A DNA stretch of 64,000 nt from Atkinsonella hypoxylon. Its lineage: Eukaryota; Ascomycota; Sordariomycetes; Hypocreales; Clavicipitaceae. The notes below the pieces were generated by a model. It searched no databases, was not told the DNA's origin, and saw nothing but the letters and a program-made list of their open reading frames with translations. Below, one piece after another: positions 1-12,411 of the stretch (its first letter is position 1; the number at the start of each line of letters is the position of its first letter). The translations under genes were made by a program, and so were the position numbers. The DNA is taken from the NCBI GenBank assembly GCA_000729835.1, contig JFHB01000108.1, positions 1 to 64,000 on the forward strand. The letters are read 5' to 3'.

Positions 1-38
1 GTAGCAACTGCTTGTGTGTTCGATTCCTGCAGCTGCGG
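1..38 (+). tRNA. Possible 3' end of a tRNA or tRNA-derived SINE, cut by window edge
   Basis: A perfect box B (GTTCGATTCC) lies at 18-27. It is followed by exactly 11 nt to position 38, the normal tRNA spacing from T-loop to discriminator base, and a T6 run at 41-46 that could end Pol III transcription. Four of five T-stem pairs form (14-18 with 26-30, two of them G-U). The 5' half and anticodon lie outside the window, so identity cannot be given. A decayed tRNA or the tail of a SINE is equally possible. Confidence 0.3.
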
Positions 39-365
39 AATTTTTTAGGTCTAGGTCTAGTTGCAGAGCTAGCTACAGGCTTAGTGTGCGTATAGTAGAG
101 ACTATAGAAGTGCAATTCCCTACTAGTAATAATTCTAGGCTTAGTGCTAGATCTACTGTATGCTAAGCTTGGAAGGTCCCTCTATTAGCTGGGTCAGCTA
201 ACACTTGCTAATAGCTGCGGCATCTGTTACGTGCTGAATATGTTATATAGAGCTTGATACTGTCACTTCCTCTAACTGAGGTTGTGACTAGACCTTTTGG
301 TACAGTGGTTAAGCATTGCATCAAGGCCTGATTAATCCGTGACACTAGGGCTGTAGATAGAGTAA
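39..365. other. Unassigned, lightly mutated segment
   Basis: This stretch keeps many CA and TG dinucleotides, unlike what follows, so it seems little affected by RIP. No reading frame is recognisable. An A-box-like string at about 297-307 (TGGTACAGTGG) is followed by poorly pairing arms and no good box B. Homology to Gypsy-1 begins at about 366, so the junction marks the truncated 5' edge of E1. Confidence 0.4.
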
Positions 366-2210
366 CTAAATATATTATTACAATAAGAGTAAGATTAAGA
401 TAAAGTAATACTATAAATAGGCTAGATCCTTTAGTCTCTCTCTATTAGCTACTTTAGCGCTCTCTATAGAGATAAAAAGAAGAAGAAAGTTATAGAGAAT
501 ATTATAATAGAAATAGCTAATAAAGTAACGCTAGAAAGTTAACTAGCTATAGCTTTATAGATACTAGCTAGAATAATACTATTTCTAGATAAACACTTAT
601 AAAGCCTATAGAACTAAGGAGTATAGAAAGACCTAGTATACCTAATAAGGTTAAATATAGTTTAAAAGGGAGAGAGAAGGTTTCTATTAAAGGTAAAGAT
701 ATAAGAATAAATTATAGACTATACCCTTAATATATAAAAGGCATTAATCTACTAAAGCTACCTCTAAGTCCTTAAGTATAAGCTATTAACTACTATACTA
801 ATATATAGAATATATAAGTTGCTAATATTAAGCTACTTAGAATAAAATACTACGTTTTAAGCATTAATATATAACTATTACTAGAATAAGCTGTTTTAAG
901 ATGTTGCTTAGTACGTTTAAAACTACTACTATTATAGTAGCTAAAAGAGTAAGAGGTTATAGTAAGGCCTATTACAACCTATTTTAGCGCTAAATAGGTA
1001 TTAGTTATAGATCTCTATAGATTTTATAATAGATTTACTAGCACTAAACTAAGCTATACTCTTTTACTTAATAGTTATTACTAATTAACTTTTAAAGTAT
1101 ATATAGTTAAAGGCAATAACCTCTATAGAGGTAAAGGAATATACTTAGTAGTTTAAGTATTATTAGTAGTAGTTCTATAGATTTCTAAAGTAAATTATCT
1201 CTAACTATAGTTTAAACTAGTTAAGTATCTTTAAAACTACTCTTTATTACCTTATTAGAATTAAATAATTACTATTTACTTTCTATTACCTATAAATAAA
1301 CAGTAAGATAAAGAGAGTTAATTAGAAAGTATAGGTAATTCTATAGGTTATAGTTGCTTTTTTACAGTTTAACTAGCTTAAATATCTCTCTATATATTAG
1401 CTAGCTATTAACAATAAAAACTCTTTAGTAATAAATATAAGCTTAAACTAAGCAATATATAGGTATAATATAAACCTTATCTAGAAGCTAATAGATAAAG
1501 AGAAGTCTTAAGTTTTATATAAGAGATAAGCTTTAGTGTTCCTTAAATAACTATAGAAGAGTATAAATATTACTTAAGCTATAATTAACTTTACCTAGTA
1601 AAAATAATAAAAGCAGTTAAATAGAAGCTATAAGCTAGTAGAATAGTATAAAGTAAAGAACTTAGTTTAGCTAATACTTTATTATATTAAGATAAACTAC
1701 TTAAGTTAAAAGCTTAATTAGGTTATAGTAAAGTATATAGTTATAAATATATTAATACCTTTAACTATAAAGTTAGATATTCTACTAGGAATTTATTTAG
1801 TTTTCTATATTAATCTTATTAAGTAAGTAGTAATAAACCTTTTACCTTTTTAGTAGTTAGTAAACTTAAGACTTAGTTTTAAGCTAACTATAATAAATAC
1901 TAATTTATCCCTTAAGGAATATAGAGTAAAGGAGATTCTAGCTACTAAAAACGCTTTAGGCTAAAGAAGACACTATTAAGTGCTTATTAAGTAAGTAGAA
2001 TTTATTTAGCCTATATAGAAACTACTAAAAAACTTTTTTAATATAGAGGCACTAGATTAATTTAAGTTATATTAAAAGAATACTTAATTTAATAATAGGC
2101 TTAGTAAAGGTATAGTAAAATTTTATATAGACTTTAATAATAACTTAGTTATTTCTAACTAAAAATAAAAGAAAATAAACTCTTTTTTATAGAGGCCTAT
2201 ATAATTACTA
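366..2210 (+). pseudogene. Gypsy-1 E1 pol remnant: RNase H tail, integrase, chromodomain
   Basis: Read through its stops, this gives the end of RNase H, then an integrase with a decayed zinc-binding HHCC region near 780-960, a core starting with DFI (RYxLxISIDFIIDLL-like) near 1000-1040, and the C-terminal part with a YNVFYISLLRP-like stretch typical of fungal Gypsy integrases. A chromodomain-like segment follows at about 1920-2100. Dozens of TAG and TAA codons interrupt the frame where the family has CAG, CAA or TGG, the product expected of RIP. It cannot be translated. Family assignment rests on these motifs plus the better preserved RT and RNase H of copy E2. Confidence 0.7.
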
Positions 2211-3057
2211 CTAAAAAAAAAAAAAACAAAAGAAATTTCTTAGTAAGTAGTAAAGAGGTATTAGTGCTTATAGTATAAAGGTATAACTACTTAAAAGATA
2301 CTTTATTACTCTTTAAGTAGCTATAAAATAGAAGCTAAAGAAGCTATATAGTATCTCTAGAGTAGCGTAAGAGCTAAAGCTAGAATAGTAATGCTAGTAG
2401 AAGGTATAAAGGCTAAAGTAGGTAAGAATATAACTAGTGCTTTAGATTAAGGCTTTACTCTAGTAAGTATAAGTAAAAATATAATATTTTAAATAGCTTA
2501 ATGCTTTAAGTAAGAAGATATAGTCTTTAAAGAGAAAAAGATAAAAAAGAGAAAGTAAAGAAAGCAGTAAGCTAGGTTAAGGTTATATACTCTAGAAATA
2601 TAAACAGTAATTAGTGCTATAAGTAGTTTAAGCTTTTAAGCTCTACCTAAAGGTAGATATATTTCTAGTGTATTACCTTAAGGTTATTCTATAAGAGTAA
2701 AGGGATAATATATAGTAGTAAAGAAGCTTTATATAGCAGTAAAAGAGCAGTAGTAGTAGAGGTTAGTAGTATATAATAAAGTACAAGTATAGGTAAAGGC
2801 AATAATAAGGGTATAGTAATAGTAGCAGTAGTAGTAGGTATAAAGAGAAATAAGAAGTTATTATTAATGTTTATAGAGATATACTTATACTTATTAGAGT
2901 TAAACTTATTATTCTTTAGAACAATAAAAACTATAGTGCTTTTATAGATTATAGAGAGAGAGAGAGTAGGCATAAAAAAGCTATTAGCCTAAGTTATATA
3001 ATAAGGAAAAAAAGAGAGAGTAACCTTCTCTTCTATATAATTAGCAGTAAGTATATC
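2211..3057 (+). other. Gypsy-1 E1 region after the chromodomain, first part
   Basis: A long A-rich run near 2211-2232 follows the pol remnant. The rest is low-complexity, K/R/Q/S-rich in the forward frame, full of stops, and homologous to about 51200-52056 in E2. An open stretch on the minus strand at 2689-2973 is low-complexity and antisense to the element, so I do not call it a gene. Positions 3053-3057 are the left ATATC target duplication of Copia-1 A. Confidence 0.55.
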
Positions 3058-3749
3058 TATTGAAAATAATAGGGATTACAGGACTAGATAGAAGAGGGTA
3101 GTGGTCTCTTATATTTAGCACCTGTAATTGCTCCTAGCAATTATTACGTAGTGGAAGCAGCAGCGGCCTAAATCAAGCTGTAGTGTATAGTATAGATCAC
3201 GTAGAGGCAGTAGATAACTATAATAATAGTGGTATCTTATATTGAGAGCGCTATAACGAACAAGTGAGGGTAGGATCTTGAATCTTTCTAGTTCCTTATA
3301 GACCCTCTAACTATATTAGCGGGCCGTAGTTGCTAGAAGGGGCTTGTAGGCTACTTTATAATTTCCGCAAAAAGATTTACTATATAAAAACAAAAAAATC
3401 GACTTACAGCTATACAAACGAGACGCTTACGTGCACAATTTAACAAATTCTACTAATAACAAGCAACCCTTATAAGCAACTCTATCTAACAATTATACTA
3501 TTAGATAGCCCTAATTCTTAGCTTTTAAATGGTATACTTCTTGAATTTCTACTATTGCTAGTTGTGGAGAAAATCGCAGTTAAAGTTAACTATAGGTTAG
3601 GCAACTTGCCTTAGTTAAATCTAGATGTTTACATCTAGTAACAACAATATCTCTACCAAAAATCAACGTAACAAGACCTAATAAGGGTTACGTGATAGAG
3701 CAACTAGTAGGCATAAAAATAGGCTATACAGGGTAGCTTATTTTTAACA
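3058..3749 (-). repeat. Copia-1 A 3' LTR
   Basis: 692 bp, ending on the plus strand with TATTGAAAATAA and TTATTTTTAACA, imperfect inverted termini. It is nearly identical to 10189-10881, differing mainly by transitions. It belongs to LTR subtype I: 'agatagaag' near its left end and 'cctaataaggg' near its right end. Confidence 0.93.
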
Positions 3750-3999
3750 CTCCCTCTAGAAATGTAAGAAGTAACTAGTTCTATAAGCAACTTAGCTCCT
3801 TTAAAGGATATCTAAGTTAGAATCAACTAACGAAATACAGTACTAATAACAGAACTAAATAACATAACTAATTCCAGCAATTCCAGGGTAGTTATAGTTG
3901 AATATAACTAGTTGTTGTTGATTGTTTTTGTTGTTTTCGATTTTTAACTGTTTTTTTGTTGCTTTTTGATTTTTTAAGTGTTTTTATTGCTTTTATAAG

Positions 4000-6900
4000 C
4001 TAGCTAGAAAGCTCTAGTAACTTAATGAATTATTAATGCTTTTAAATAGCAAGAGGCTTAGTTAGGCTATCTGCTAGCATCTAATTTATATTAATATAAC
4101 TAACCTTAGCTATACCTTTACGAATCTTTTCCTAATGTAGTTAAACTTTAAAAGGGTGTGCTTAGTCCTACTATACAACGTTAAGTTGTAAGCAGTAACT
4201 ATAGCGCCTTAATTATTACACCTAATAGGAATAGGAGGGGTTAAAGGCAGCTTTATCTCCTTAAAAAGGCTGTATAGCCACTCTAATTCCCTAATAGCTT
4301 TAGATAATGCATTAGATTCTGCTTCTAAAGTGGAAAGAGCAATAGTACTAGCTTTCTTTAATTTCTAGCTAATAGGTCTACTAGCTAGCTTATATAGATA
4401 AGTATAGGTTAATTTAGAAGAGACTTTATTACCAGCAAAATCGCTATTGCAATAACTAAGGAGGGTCTTAAGTACTTCTTTAGAGCTAGAAGCTTTAGAA
4501 GAAGACCCTAGTAGTATAGAATGCTTATAAATAATAGCAAAGCTTCTAGTACTACTTAAGTACCTTAGGAGGTGCTTAGAGGCGTTTAGGTGCTCTATAT
4601 AGAGCTTAGCTAGGAAGGTTAATAGCCACTAAACAGAAAAAGCAATATTAGCCCTAGTTAGCAACATTAGGTACATTATAGTGCCTATTATGCTCTAATA
4701 AAGCTTATAATCGGATTTTAAGAGGAGTTTTGTAACTAGTTGCTTTAGAATTCCCGGCTATATAGGGATAGAAGCCGGCTTAGCATCTAGCATTTTAAAT
4801 CTTTCTAGGGCTTCAAGGATGTATTAAGATTAGTGGATTTTAATAGACCTTTTAGACCTATTATAGGTAATTTGCACACCTAGAAAGAATTCTGCTAGTC
4901 CTCTATCTTCTATTAGATAAGCTTAATTTAGTAGCTTTTTAAGCTTATTAATATATTGTAAATCAGGCCTAATTAGAAGACAGTTATCTATATAAGTAGC
5001 AATATATGTAGATATAGCTGGGTTATAAAAGACTGCTGGGTCTAATATAAGAGGTTTAAATCTATGCTTTTGAAGTAATTCTGTTAGAATTTGCTGCTAT
5101 TCTCTAGGACTTTGCTTTAGACTATAGAGGGATTTTTCTAGCTTAATTACTTGCTCTTTAGAGGGCTTATAATTACAGCTTTTTAGTAGCTTAGCTACTG
5201 ATAGCGTTGCTTCTGCAAATTTAACGAATCTATCTAGGATTTCTATATAAATAGCTTCCTTTAGCTTGCTATTTAGAAACGCTTCTATAAAGTCGATTTA
5301 CTTAACTTCCTAGTTATTAAAAGCTGCAAGAGCTAATAATATACGCTAGCTAAGAGGAATACTAGTTGCAGCAAAGGTCTCTAGATAGTCTTAACCTTCT
5401 ATTTACATAAATCCCTTAGCAATAAGGCAGGCTTTATATTTAATAGGATTATTTTCTTTATCCTTTTTAAGCCTATAAATAAGCCTATTCTTTAGAACTC
5501 TTCAGCCCTTAGGTACTTAGTCTTTCCCTATAAATTTAAAGGTTCTAGCAGCTAATAGCTGCTTAAATTCGCTATAGGTAGCTTCTATCTAATGCTGCTT
5601 AGCAGAGCTTTTTAGGGCTTACTTCTACGTATTAGGAAGTTCATCCTTATTACTATTAGAAGTAATAGCTGCTTTAGTCCTTACCTTAAAGCATAGATCC
5701 TTAATTAAGGAAAATATATCTCTATCTAAATCTATAGCATTAGCATTAGCTTTAGCTTCTATAGGTTCTATATTAGCCTAAGGGGCTTCTATAGATATAG
5801 GGGCTTTAGGGGCCTCTATAGCTTCTATAGGGTTGCTTAGTAGAAGAGCTTAATTTTCTACAGGTTCTAGTGGATAATTTAGCACATCTAGATAACTAGG
5901 ATAAGGATACTTAGGAGTATAATTATCTTCTAATTGCTGCTAGTTATTGATTTCTCCCTCTAAAGGATTATCCACTATAGAACTAATAGGAACCTTAGGG
6001 ATGCTCTGTGAAATAGGACCTATTCCTTCTATAATTTTAATAAAGCTAGTCTTTATAACAGCTCGTTTAGAGGGGATATATATTAGATATATATTAGAAC
6101 CTAGCGTAGCTAAAAGTCTACTAGGAATAGTTCTTTTAGCTAGCTTCTGCAACCTAGATCTCTGTTCTAATAGGATTAAAACTTCGCAATAGGAGCCTAT
6201 AGCCCTTATTTTAGTAAAATTAGGCTTATAGGTCTTAGAAGGCTCTAAATTAGCTAGATATAGCTGTTTAGGACTTAGTAGTTTAGTGCTATTCGCAGTA
6301 GTATTAACTAAATCTACTATAGCAGGAAGGATGTAAGACTATAGATACAGAGGTAATTGTAACTACTGTAGGGTAGCACGCAAACGGTCTAGAAGTACCC
6401 TTATAGCTCTCTCTATTAGCCTATTCTGTTCGTAAATATAGGGGCAAGAGGTGCTAAAGCAAATACCCTTAGAAGATAGCTAAGCTTGCAACCTAGTATT
6501 AATTTCTGTACTACTATTAAAATAAAGGTGTTTAGGGTAGCAGTTATATTGGTTTTTTAATTCCTTAAAGAAGCCTTTAATACAGCTATAGAGAGTAGAA
6601 CCCTCTTTATTAGCTAGATTAAAAGACCACTTATACCGTGATTTTCTATTAATTAGAAAAAGAACTAGAGGCCTCTTATTGTGCAGTATAGGCTCTATTT
6701 TAACGGTATCTCCCTCTATAATATCTAAACATCTAGGGGGGTTAGGAATAGCATACTTGCTAGGTCTTTTAATAGCTTTAGCTTGGTTGCAAGCTAGGCA
6801 GTTAAAATCCTTTTCCTTGATTTTTGTAAAATTAGGAATACCTTTAGTAATAGAAGCAGTCTTCTTTAGTAAAGGGAGTCCTATATGCCCTAATCTAACG

Positions 6901-9233
6901 TGCTAAGTAGCAGCTAATTCTAGGAGCTTCTTATAGGAAGGAGAAGCAGTAATAGGAGAATTACTACTAGAATTATTATTAGAGCTAGCTTCCTGTTGCT
7001 CCCTATCTTGCTAGATCTCTTAAGAACTACAGGCCTCGTTTAAGGGATCTAGATGGCTATTTCCTCCAATATCCAGCAACTTAGGATTTAGACCTTCTAA
7101 ATCCCCGTTATTAGAAGGAATCTAACTAGAAGCCCGTTTAGGAACTAGGGCTAATAGCTCTATAACATCGTTATTGGTATTATCTTCTTCTTTAAAATTA
7201 GATAATTCCTCAATACAGCTATATTCCTTAGGATTAAAACTAGGCTGTTAAGGGATTTAAACCTCTATAGGATAACTAGCATTATAACCGCTATTATAAC
7301 TATTGCTAGTAAATCCCATATAAGAGAGATTTGCGTGGTTTTTACACACTCTAGGGGTCTCTTGCCCCTTAAGCTGTAGAAAGAAACCATGCTTTTTAGG
7401 ATTTAGAAGCCTACAGCAGCTTCTATTAGCTAGAAATAGCTGATTTCTAAGGAGAGTGCCCCCTATTAAATAGTGCTTTAGACCACTAATTAGGTTGGTA
7501 TCTAAACCTAGGCAATATAGAGCATCTTTTAGAGCTAAAGGCCTGTATTTAGCTGGATTTGTACTAACTAGTACCTAGAATACAGCAGTTCCCTGTCCTT
7601 TAGGATAAATAGGACCTCCTTTAGTAGCAATAGGCGCGGTTTTACCCTTTTTTATAGGCTTAAAAGTCCTAAAAAATGCCTTATTGTTAACTATATAACA
7701 GGTAGAACCTGTATTGTATAGTAAGGAGTTTTTAATTATTCTATTAGAATAGTTAAAAGAAGGGGTATTATTACTAGTAGTACTAGTATCACTAGTAGTG
7801 GATTCTGTATCTAAATCGTAAGAATTATCACTACTAGAACTGCTAGATTCACTATCGAAATCTATAGTATCCTGGTTGCTAGTAGATAGGTTATAGCAAC
7901 CTATAGCAAAAGCAGCTTCTCTATCCTTATTCCTAGAGTTTTTGTTACTTCTTCTTCGGCCCTTCTACTTCTTCTTATTCTTAGAGGCTTTATCTGTATC
8001 TTTAGAGGCATTAGAATTATTAGAATTAGAATCGTTAGAATTCTTCTTCTGATTGGGAGGATTCTTTCTTTGATTAGCCTTATTATTATTAGAACTATTA
8101 GAATTAGAAGCTTTATAACTAAGAGCCTTAGATATAGAGGAGCTTTTATCTCTTTGTTCTTCCAATAAGTTAGCTATAAGGAACTGTAAATTCAGCATTT
8201 TTATAGATAGACCTTGTGCTCTAGCAGCTCTAATAGAATATTGCTGCCTTTCAGCCTAGCTAGGGAAGGTCTTCTTTAAAGCATTAATATAATAATTTAC
8301 CTAGTTAATAGGATTAATAGCTACACTATAGAGCTGTAATCTAGCTAGTAAATTATTAAATTTAGCATTAAAGGCCTCTAAAGATCCCTTATAGTTCGAA
8401 AACGATAAGTTGTAATAACTAGCATATAGCGTACTACGTTGTATTTTAGCACTCTGCGAATATTGCCTAACTAGAACGTTATAGGCATCTATAGGGGACT
8501 TATACCAGCTTATAGCAGCTTGAGGTCCAGATTGGCAACTATCTCTTATAATTATAAGGATAATAGCTTGCTCTAAATCTACTAATGTACTAGCTATACT
8601 AGGATTATTAATAAATTAAGGGAATCCTAGTGCCCTAAATTAAATAGTTAAAGCTTGCTTCTACTGTTCAAAATTTTTAGGGCCTTTTAGCTTAGCAGCC
8701 TCTAGAATAGAGTGGACATTCTTATTTAGCTCTTTTATAGTGCCTTCATTAAAAGCAGGTAGAAAAGTAGCACTATTAGAACTAGAAGGTTTAGGGGCTT
8801 CAAAAGAGACTTTAGAAGCTCTTTTAGAAGTAACAGGATCTACTACCTTAGAGGGAGACCCTATAGAGAGATTACCTATAGATGTAATTATAGTATCTAA
8901 TTTACTTAGTAAATTAGCTATATTACCTTTATTTTAGCTTTATTTTGCTTCACTATACCTAATAAATCTATTTAGGGTCTCTTATTGCTTATCTATTTAA
9001 GCTTTTAGATTAGCTTATACATTATAGACTTACACTACTCTTTTAGAAGCTAATCTAGCTTCCTTTAGAGCCTTCTTAGCTGTATAATCTTCTTTATTAG
9101 AAGAGGAATCTACTGGCTGAGGGGGGGACCTTACTGGACTAGGAAAGCTAGTAGCAGCTGTAGCTGGTGTACTAGAACCACTACCCCGTTTAGGGCTTAT
9201 GCTCTTTCCCTTGCCTGTTCCTTTTGGTGCTAT
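4000..9233 (-). pseudogene. Copia-1 A gag-pol polyprotein, RIP-broken
   Basis: Domain order on the minus strand: Gag (about 9233-7970, ending in a Ser/Asn/Lys-rich stretch at 8198-7965), aspartic protease (about 7735-7680, LYNTGSTC where the family has DTG), GAG-pre-integrase zinc region (LGHIGLP about 6890), integrase, a linker (open fragment 6152-5940), RT and RNase H to about 4000. The RT box reads YIDN instead of YVDD. The expected start codon is ATA at 9233-9231. Stops are mainly TAG and TAA at former Gln or Trp codons. An active product is excluded; the homologous frames of B and C confirm the order. Confidence 0.88.
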
Positions 9234-10188
9234 TTTAAGGGTTTAAAAAATAGCTAATTTAATGCTCTTTTATAGCTAATTATAGCCAAATTACAGTGGA
9301 AAAGGTAGTAAATAACAGTAATAACCTCTACTAGATATTAATAGATTGCTCTATTATAGGCCTAGAAGTGCCCTATATCTTTAGAAATTATACTAAGATT
9401 TTTCTCCAATTTCTTTTGTAATAGGTATAACGGGCTCTAAAGGCTGCGTTATATCGCGATCTGTATACGCATACAATTTATATAGCAGACCAGATTAACA
9501 AGCAGTTGTAAGGGGCATAAAACACAGGTCCTAGCTATTTTTAGCCAAAAAAATTCAGGAGATTCTTCTCTAATTAGGTTCCAACAAATTAGTGGAGACC
9601 TAGGCACAGCTAATTTAGGGATATCTAGCTAATTCCTACTTCAAAATCCCAACTAGTAGGATTACCACATAAATTGATTCTGCAACCGAAAACACAGGAA
9701 TATCTAACAGCAACAAGAGCTATTAGGCGTGCACTATAAATTGTAGTATAGCTACTAACAGAGGTGCATAGGATGCACAATATAACAACAACCACAAGCG
9801 ATGCAGTGCAGCGCTAAGCTTATTTCTTAATGGAAATAATTAATTAGGCAGTGCCTAATAAAACGATTTATAGTGCAAATGTAATGTATGCAAATGTATA
9901 TATTTTAATGTTGCGTAACGATAGAACCTAGCTATTAAGAATAGCTTCAAAAGTGTGTATATATAGGGTGCATAGAGTGCAGGAGGCACAGGGTGGGCAG
10001 AATAAAAACACCAGTATAGTAGCTAGCAATATGTATGCAGCAGGTATTAATAGCTTCTAGCAAGCTACTAATAGCAGCAATAGCTGCTAGCGTAGGTCTT
10101 AATATAGCTTCTAGTGGGTAATACAGTACACAATAGTAGATTTTCAGCGGGCTAACAGCTTGCAGATAGGTCTTCCGGGCTTATAACC
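9234..10188 (-). other. Copia-1 A leader (5' untranslated region)
   Basis: About 950 bp between the primer-binding site (10188 leftward) and the Gag start. No coding potential is seen. Part of it (about 9520-9780) is homologous to the fragment abutting the REase-kinase gene at 18265-18516. Several short CA-rich stretches survive mutation. Confidence 0.7.
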
Positions 10189-10881
10189 TATTGAAAATAA
10201 TAGGGATTACAGAACTAGATAGAAGAGGGTAGTGGTCTCTTATATTTAGCACCTGTAATTGCTCCTAGCAATTATTACGTAGTAGAAGCAGCAGCGGCCT
10301 AAATCAAGCTGTAGTGTATAGTATAGATCACGTAGAGGCAGTAGATAACTATAATAATAGTGGTATCTTATATTAAGAGCGCTGTAACAAACAAGTGAGG
10401 GTAGGATCTTAAATCTTTCTAGTCCCTTATAGACCCTTTAACTATATTAGTAGGCTGTAGTTGCTAGAAGGGGCTTATAGGCTACTTTATAATTTCCGCA
10501 AAAAGATTTACTATATAAAAACAAAAAAAATCGACTTACAGCTATACAAACGAGACGCTTACGTGCACAATTTAACAAATTCCACTAATAACAAGCAACC
10601 CTTATAAGCAACTCTATCCAACAATTATACCAGTAGATAGCCCTAATTCTTAGCTTTCGAATAGTATACTTCTTGAATTTCTACTATTGCTAGTTGTGGA
10701 GAAAATCGCAGTTAAAGTTGACTATAGGTTAGGCAACTTGCCTTAGTTAAATCTAGATGTTTGCATCTAGTAACAACGATATCTCTACCAAAAATCAACG
10801 TAACAAGACCTAATAAGGGTCACGTGATAGAGCAACTAGTAGGCATAAAAATAGGCTATACAGGGTAGCTTATTTTTAACA
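10189..10881 (-). repeat. Copia-1 A 5' LTR
   Basis: 693 bp, same termini as its partner. The right end (TTTTTAACA) abuts the ATATC duplication at 10882-10886. It differs from the 3' LTR mostly by C/T and G/A changes. Confidence 0.93.
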
Positions 10882-10886
10882 ATATC

Positions 10887-12411
10887 CTTAAGAATAGTAT
10901 TATAGTAGTTATATATATTTAAGAACTTATAGGTAAAAATAGTTTAGTAAATAAGCTAGCTAAAGTAAGAGAGAATTAATATAAACTTAACTATAAAACC
11001 TTAGTTAGTAAGTTTCTATATTTTAGTAAAGTAATACTATAGGTAAGAATGCTTAATAAAGAGGCTAGAATTCTAAATGTAGCCTTTATGCCTCTATATA
11101 TATAGTTAGTATCTCTTTCTTTAGCTAGAATAATAGTTATATAAGCTCTTCTTATAAAGGTTATTGCAATATAGTATATAAATATCTTTAAGGATGTTAC
11201 TATTAAACAGCTCTAAATTGTTTAAGTTCCTTTATATAAGAAAACTATAGATATAGCAGCAATAAGGGAATATTAGTGCTATAGAAGTAAAAGTAGTAAG
11301 AGCGCTAACGCTAATAATATAGCTATTAAAGTTCTAGATATATTTTAGGTTAGTAAAGAGATAAGCTATATATAGATAAAGGAACAGCGTACTTTAGGCT
11401 AATAGAACAATATTTTACGGTTTTAATTAGCTAGCTACTTACAGTTAAATAAATTCTATTTAGAGCTAATAGAAAAGAGTTCTTTTACGTTAAAAGGAGC
11501 AGCAGCAGCTATATAGTGTAAAGAGAACTTTTAGGAAATAACAATAGAATTATTTAGTTATAATATAGAGGTAAGATAAGATATAAAGGAGAAAGGAAAA
11601 AATAAAAAAAGAAGAAAAGAAATTATTTATTTTTATATTAGAAATAGCTAAGAGCTAGCTGCTAGTTTATTGCATACTAAAGAGATAACAACAATAATAA
11701 CTATTTACGCTCTACTAGCTATTAGTTTATTATACACTAAGAGAATAACACTAATAATAACTGTTTACGCTCTATACTCTTAACAACACCCTTTATATAT
11801 AAATAGATTATATATAACTAATAACTGTTTATAATAGCAATAGAGATAAAAGAGAGAGAGTGCTTTCTAGTTAATAAAAGAGATTGTTATATAATAATTG
11901 CTTTAAACATAAAGAGACCTAGGAATATAGGTAGATTATACACTAGCAACACTAGTATTATAGCTAGCGCCTATATACTAGGTAGATAATTAATAGCTAT
12001 ATATAGAGGCTTATAAGGCAGAGGTAAGCAAGGGGTTAATAGACCCCTAGGAGAGTATAATTAAGTAAAGAGGCATAATTAATCTATTGTAGTGCAACTA
12101 ATAGGTTAGTTAGTAAAGCAATAAACAGCTGTTGCTAAAGTGCTATAAGTAATTAAAGAGAAGAGAGATAGAGCAGACGTTTATTTATATATTAGCTCTA
12201 CAACACTATACAATCTATAAATAGTATATTATTGTAGCAATAGAATAGCTAGAGTAAAGCGCCTAAGCGCAGATATTATACCTCTATTTTTTATAAGTAG
12301 ACAATAGAGAAAATATAAAAGAGAGAGTAGATAGAGAATTAGCTATAATTTATAGTACTTACTAAAGATAATAAAGGGATTGTTATAAGGGCTAAAAGGA
12401 AAAGGAGCGTA
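10887..12411 (+). other. Gypsy-1 E1 3' region up to the LTR
   Basis: Continues the host element after Copia-1 A. It is AT-rich and Gln/Leu/Ile-rich when read forward through stops, with no recognised domain. E2 has only the first 30 or so bases of this region before LTR-d interrupts it at 52090. It includes a 60-bp tandem duplication at about 11654-11773 and ends in a purine-rich tract. Confidence 0.5.
11654..11773 (+). repeat. 60-bp tandem duplication in Gypsy-1 3' region
   Basis: Two adjacent units of period 60, each containing CTAGCTNNTAGTTTATT and ending in TTTACGCTCT. They differ at a handful of positions and by a small shift in A-runs. Confidence 0.75.

Larger units (their letters stand above)
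3058..10881 (-). mobile_element. Copia-1 retrotransposon copy A, full length (7.8 kb), inactivated
   Basis: It has two LTRs of 692-693 bp, a leader of about 1 kb, one gag-pol reading frame and exact 5-bp flanks (ATATC at 3053-3057 and 10882-10886). On the element strand the 5' LTR is 10881-10189. It is followed at once by GGTTATAAGCCC, one base off the internal initiator-tRNA-Met primer site used by Drosophila copia. A purine tract (AGAGGGAG) precedes the 3' LTR. The empty site survives in E2 at about 52052-52056. Gag-pol is broken by many stops. Same family as copies B and C. Confidence 0.92.

Noticed and set aside
2689..2973. Minus-strand open frame of 94 codons
   Set aside because: Low-complexity Leu/Ile/Thr/Asn-rich sequence inside the Gypsy-1 3' region; looks like a chance frame in AT-rich DNA.
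8740..8937. Antisense open frame in Copia-1 Gag, with counterparts at 42897-43148 (-) and 60431-60631 (+)
   Set aside because: It recurs in all three copies, but RIP stops hit the sense strand here and leave the antisense frame open by composition. No start context, domain or independent conservation is visible.
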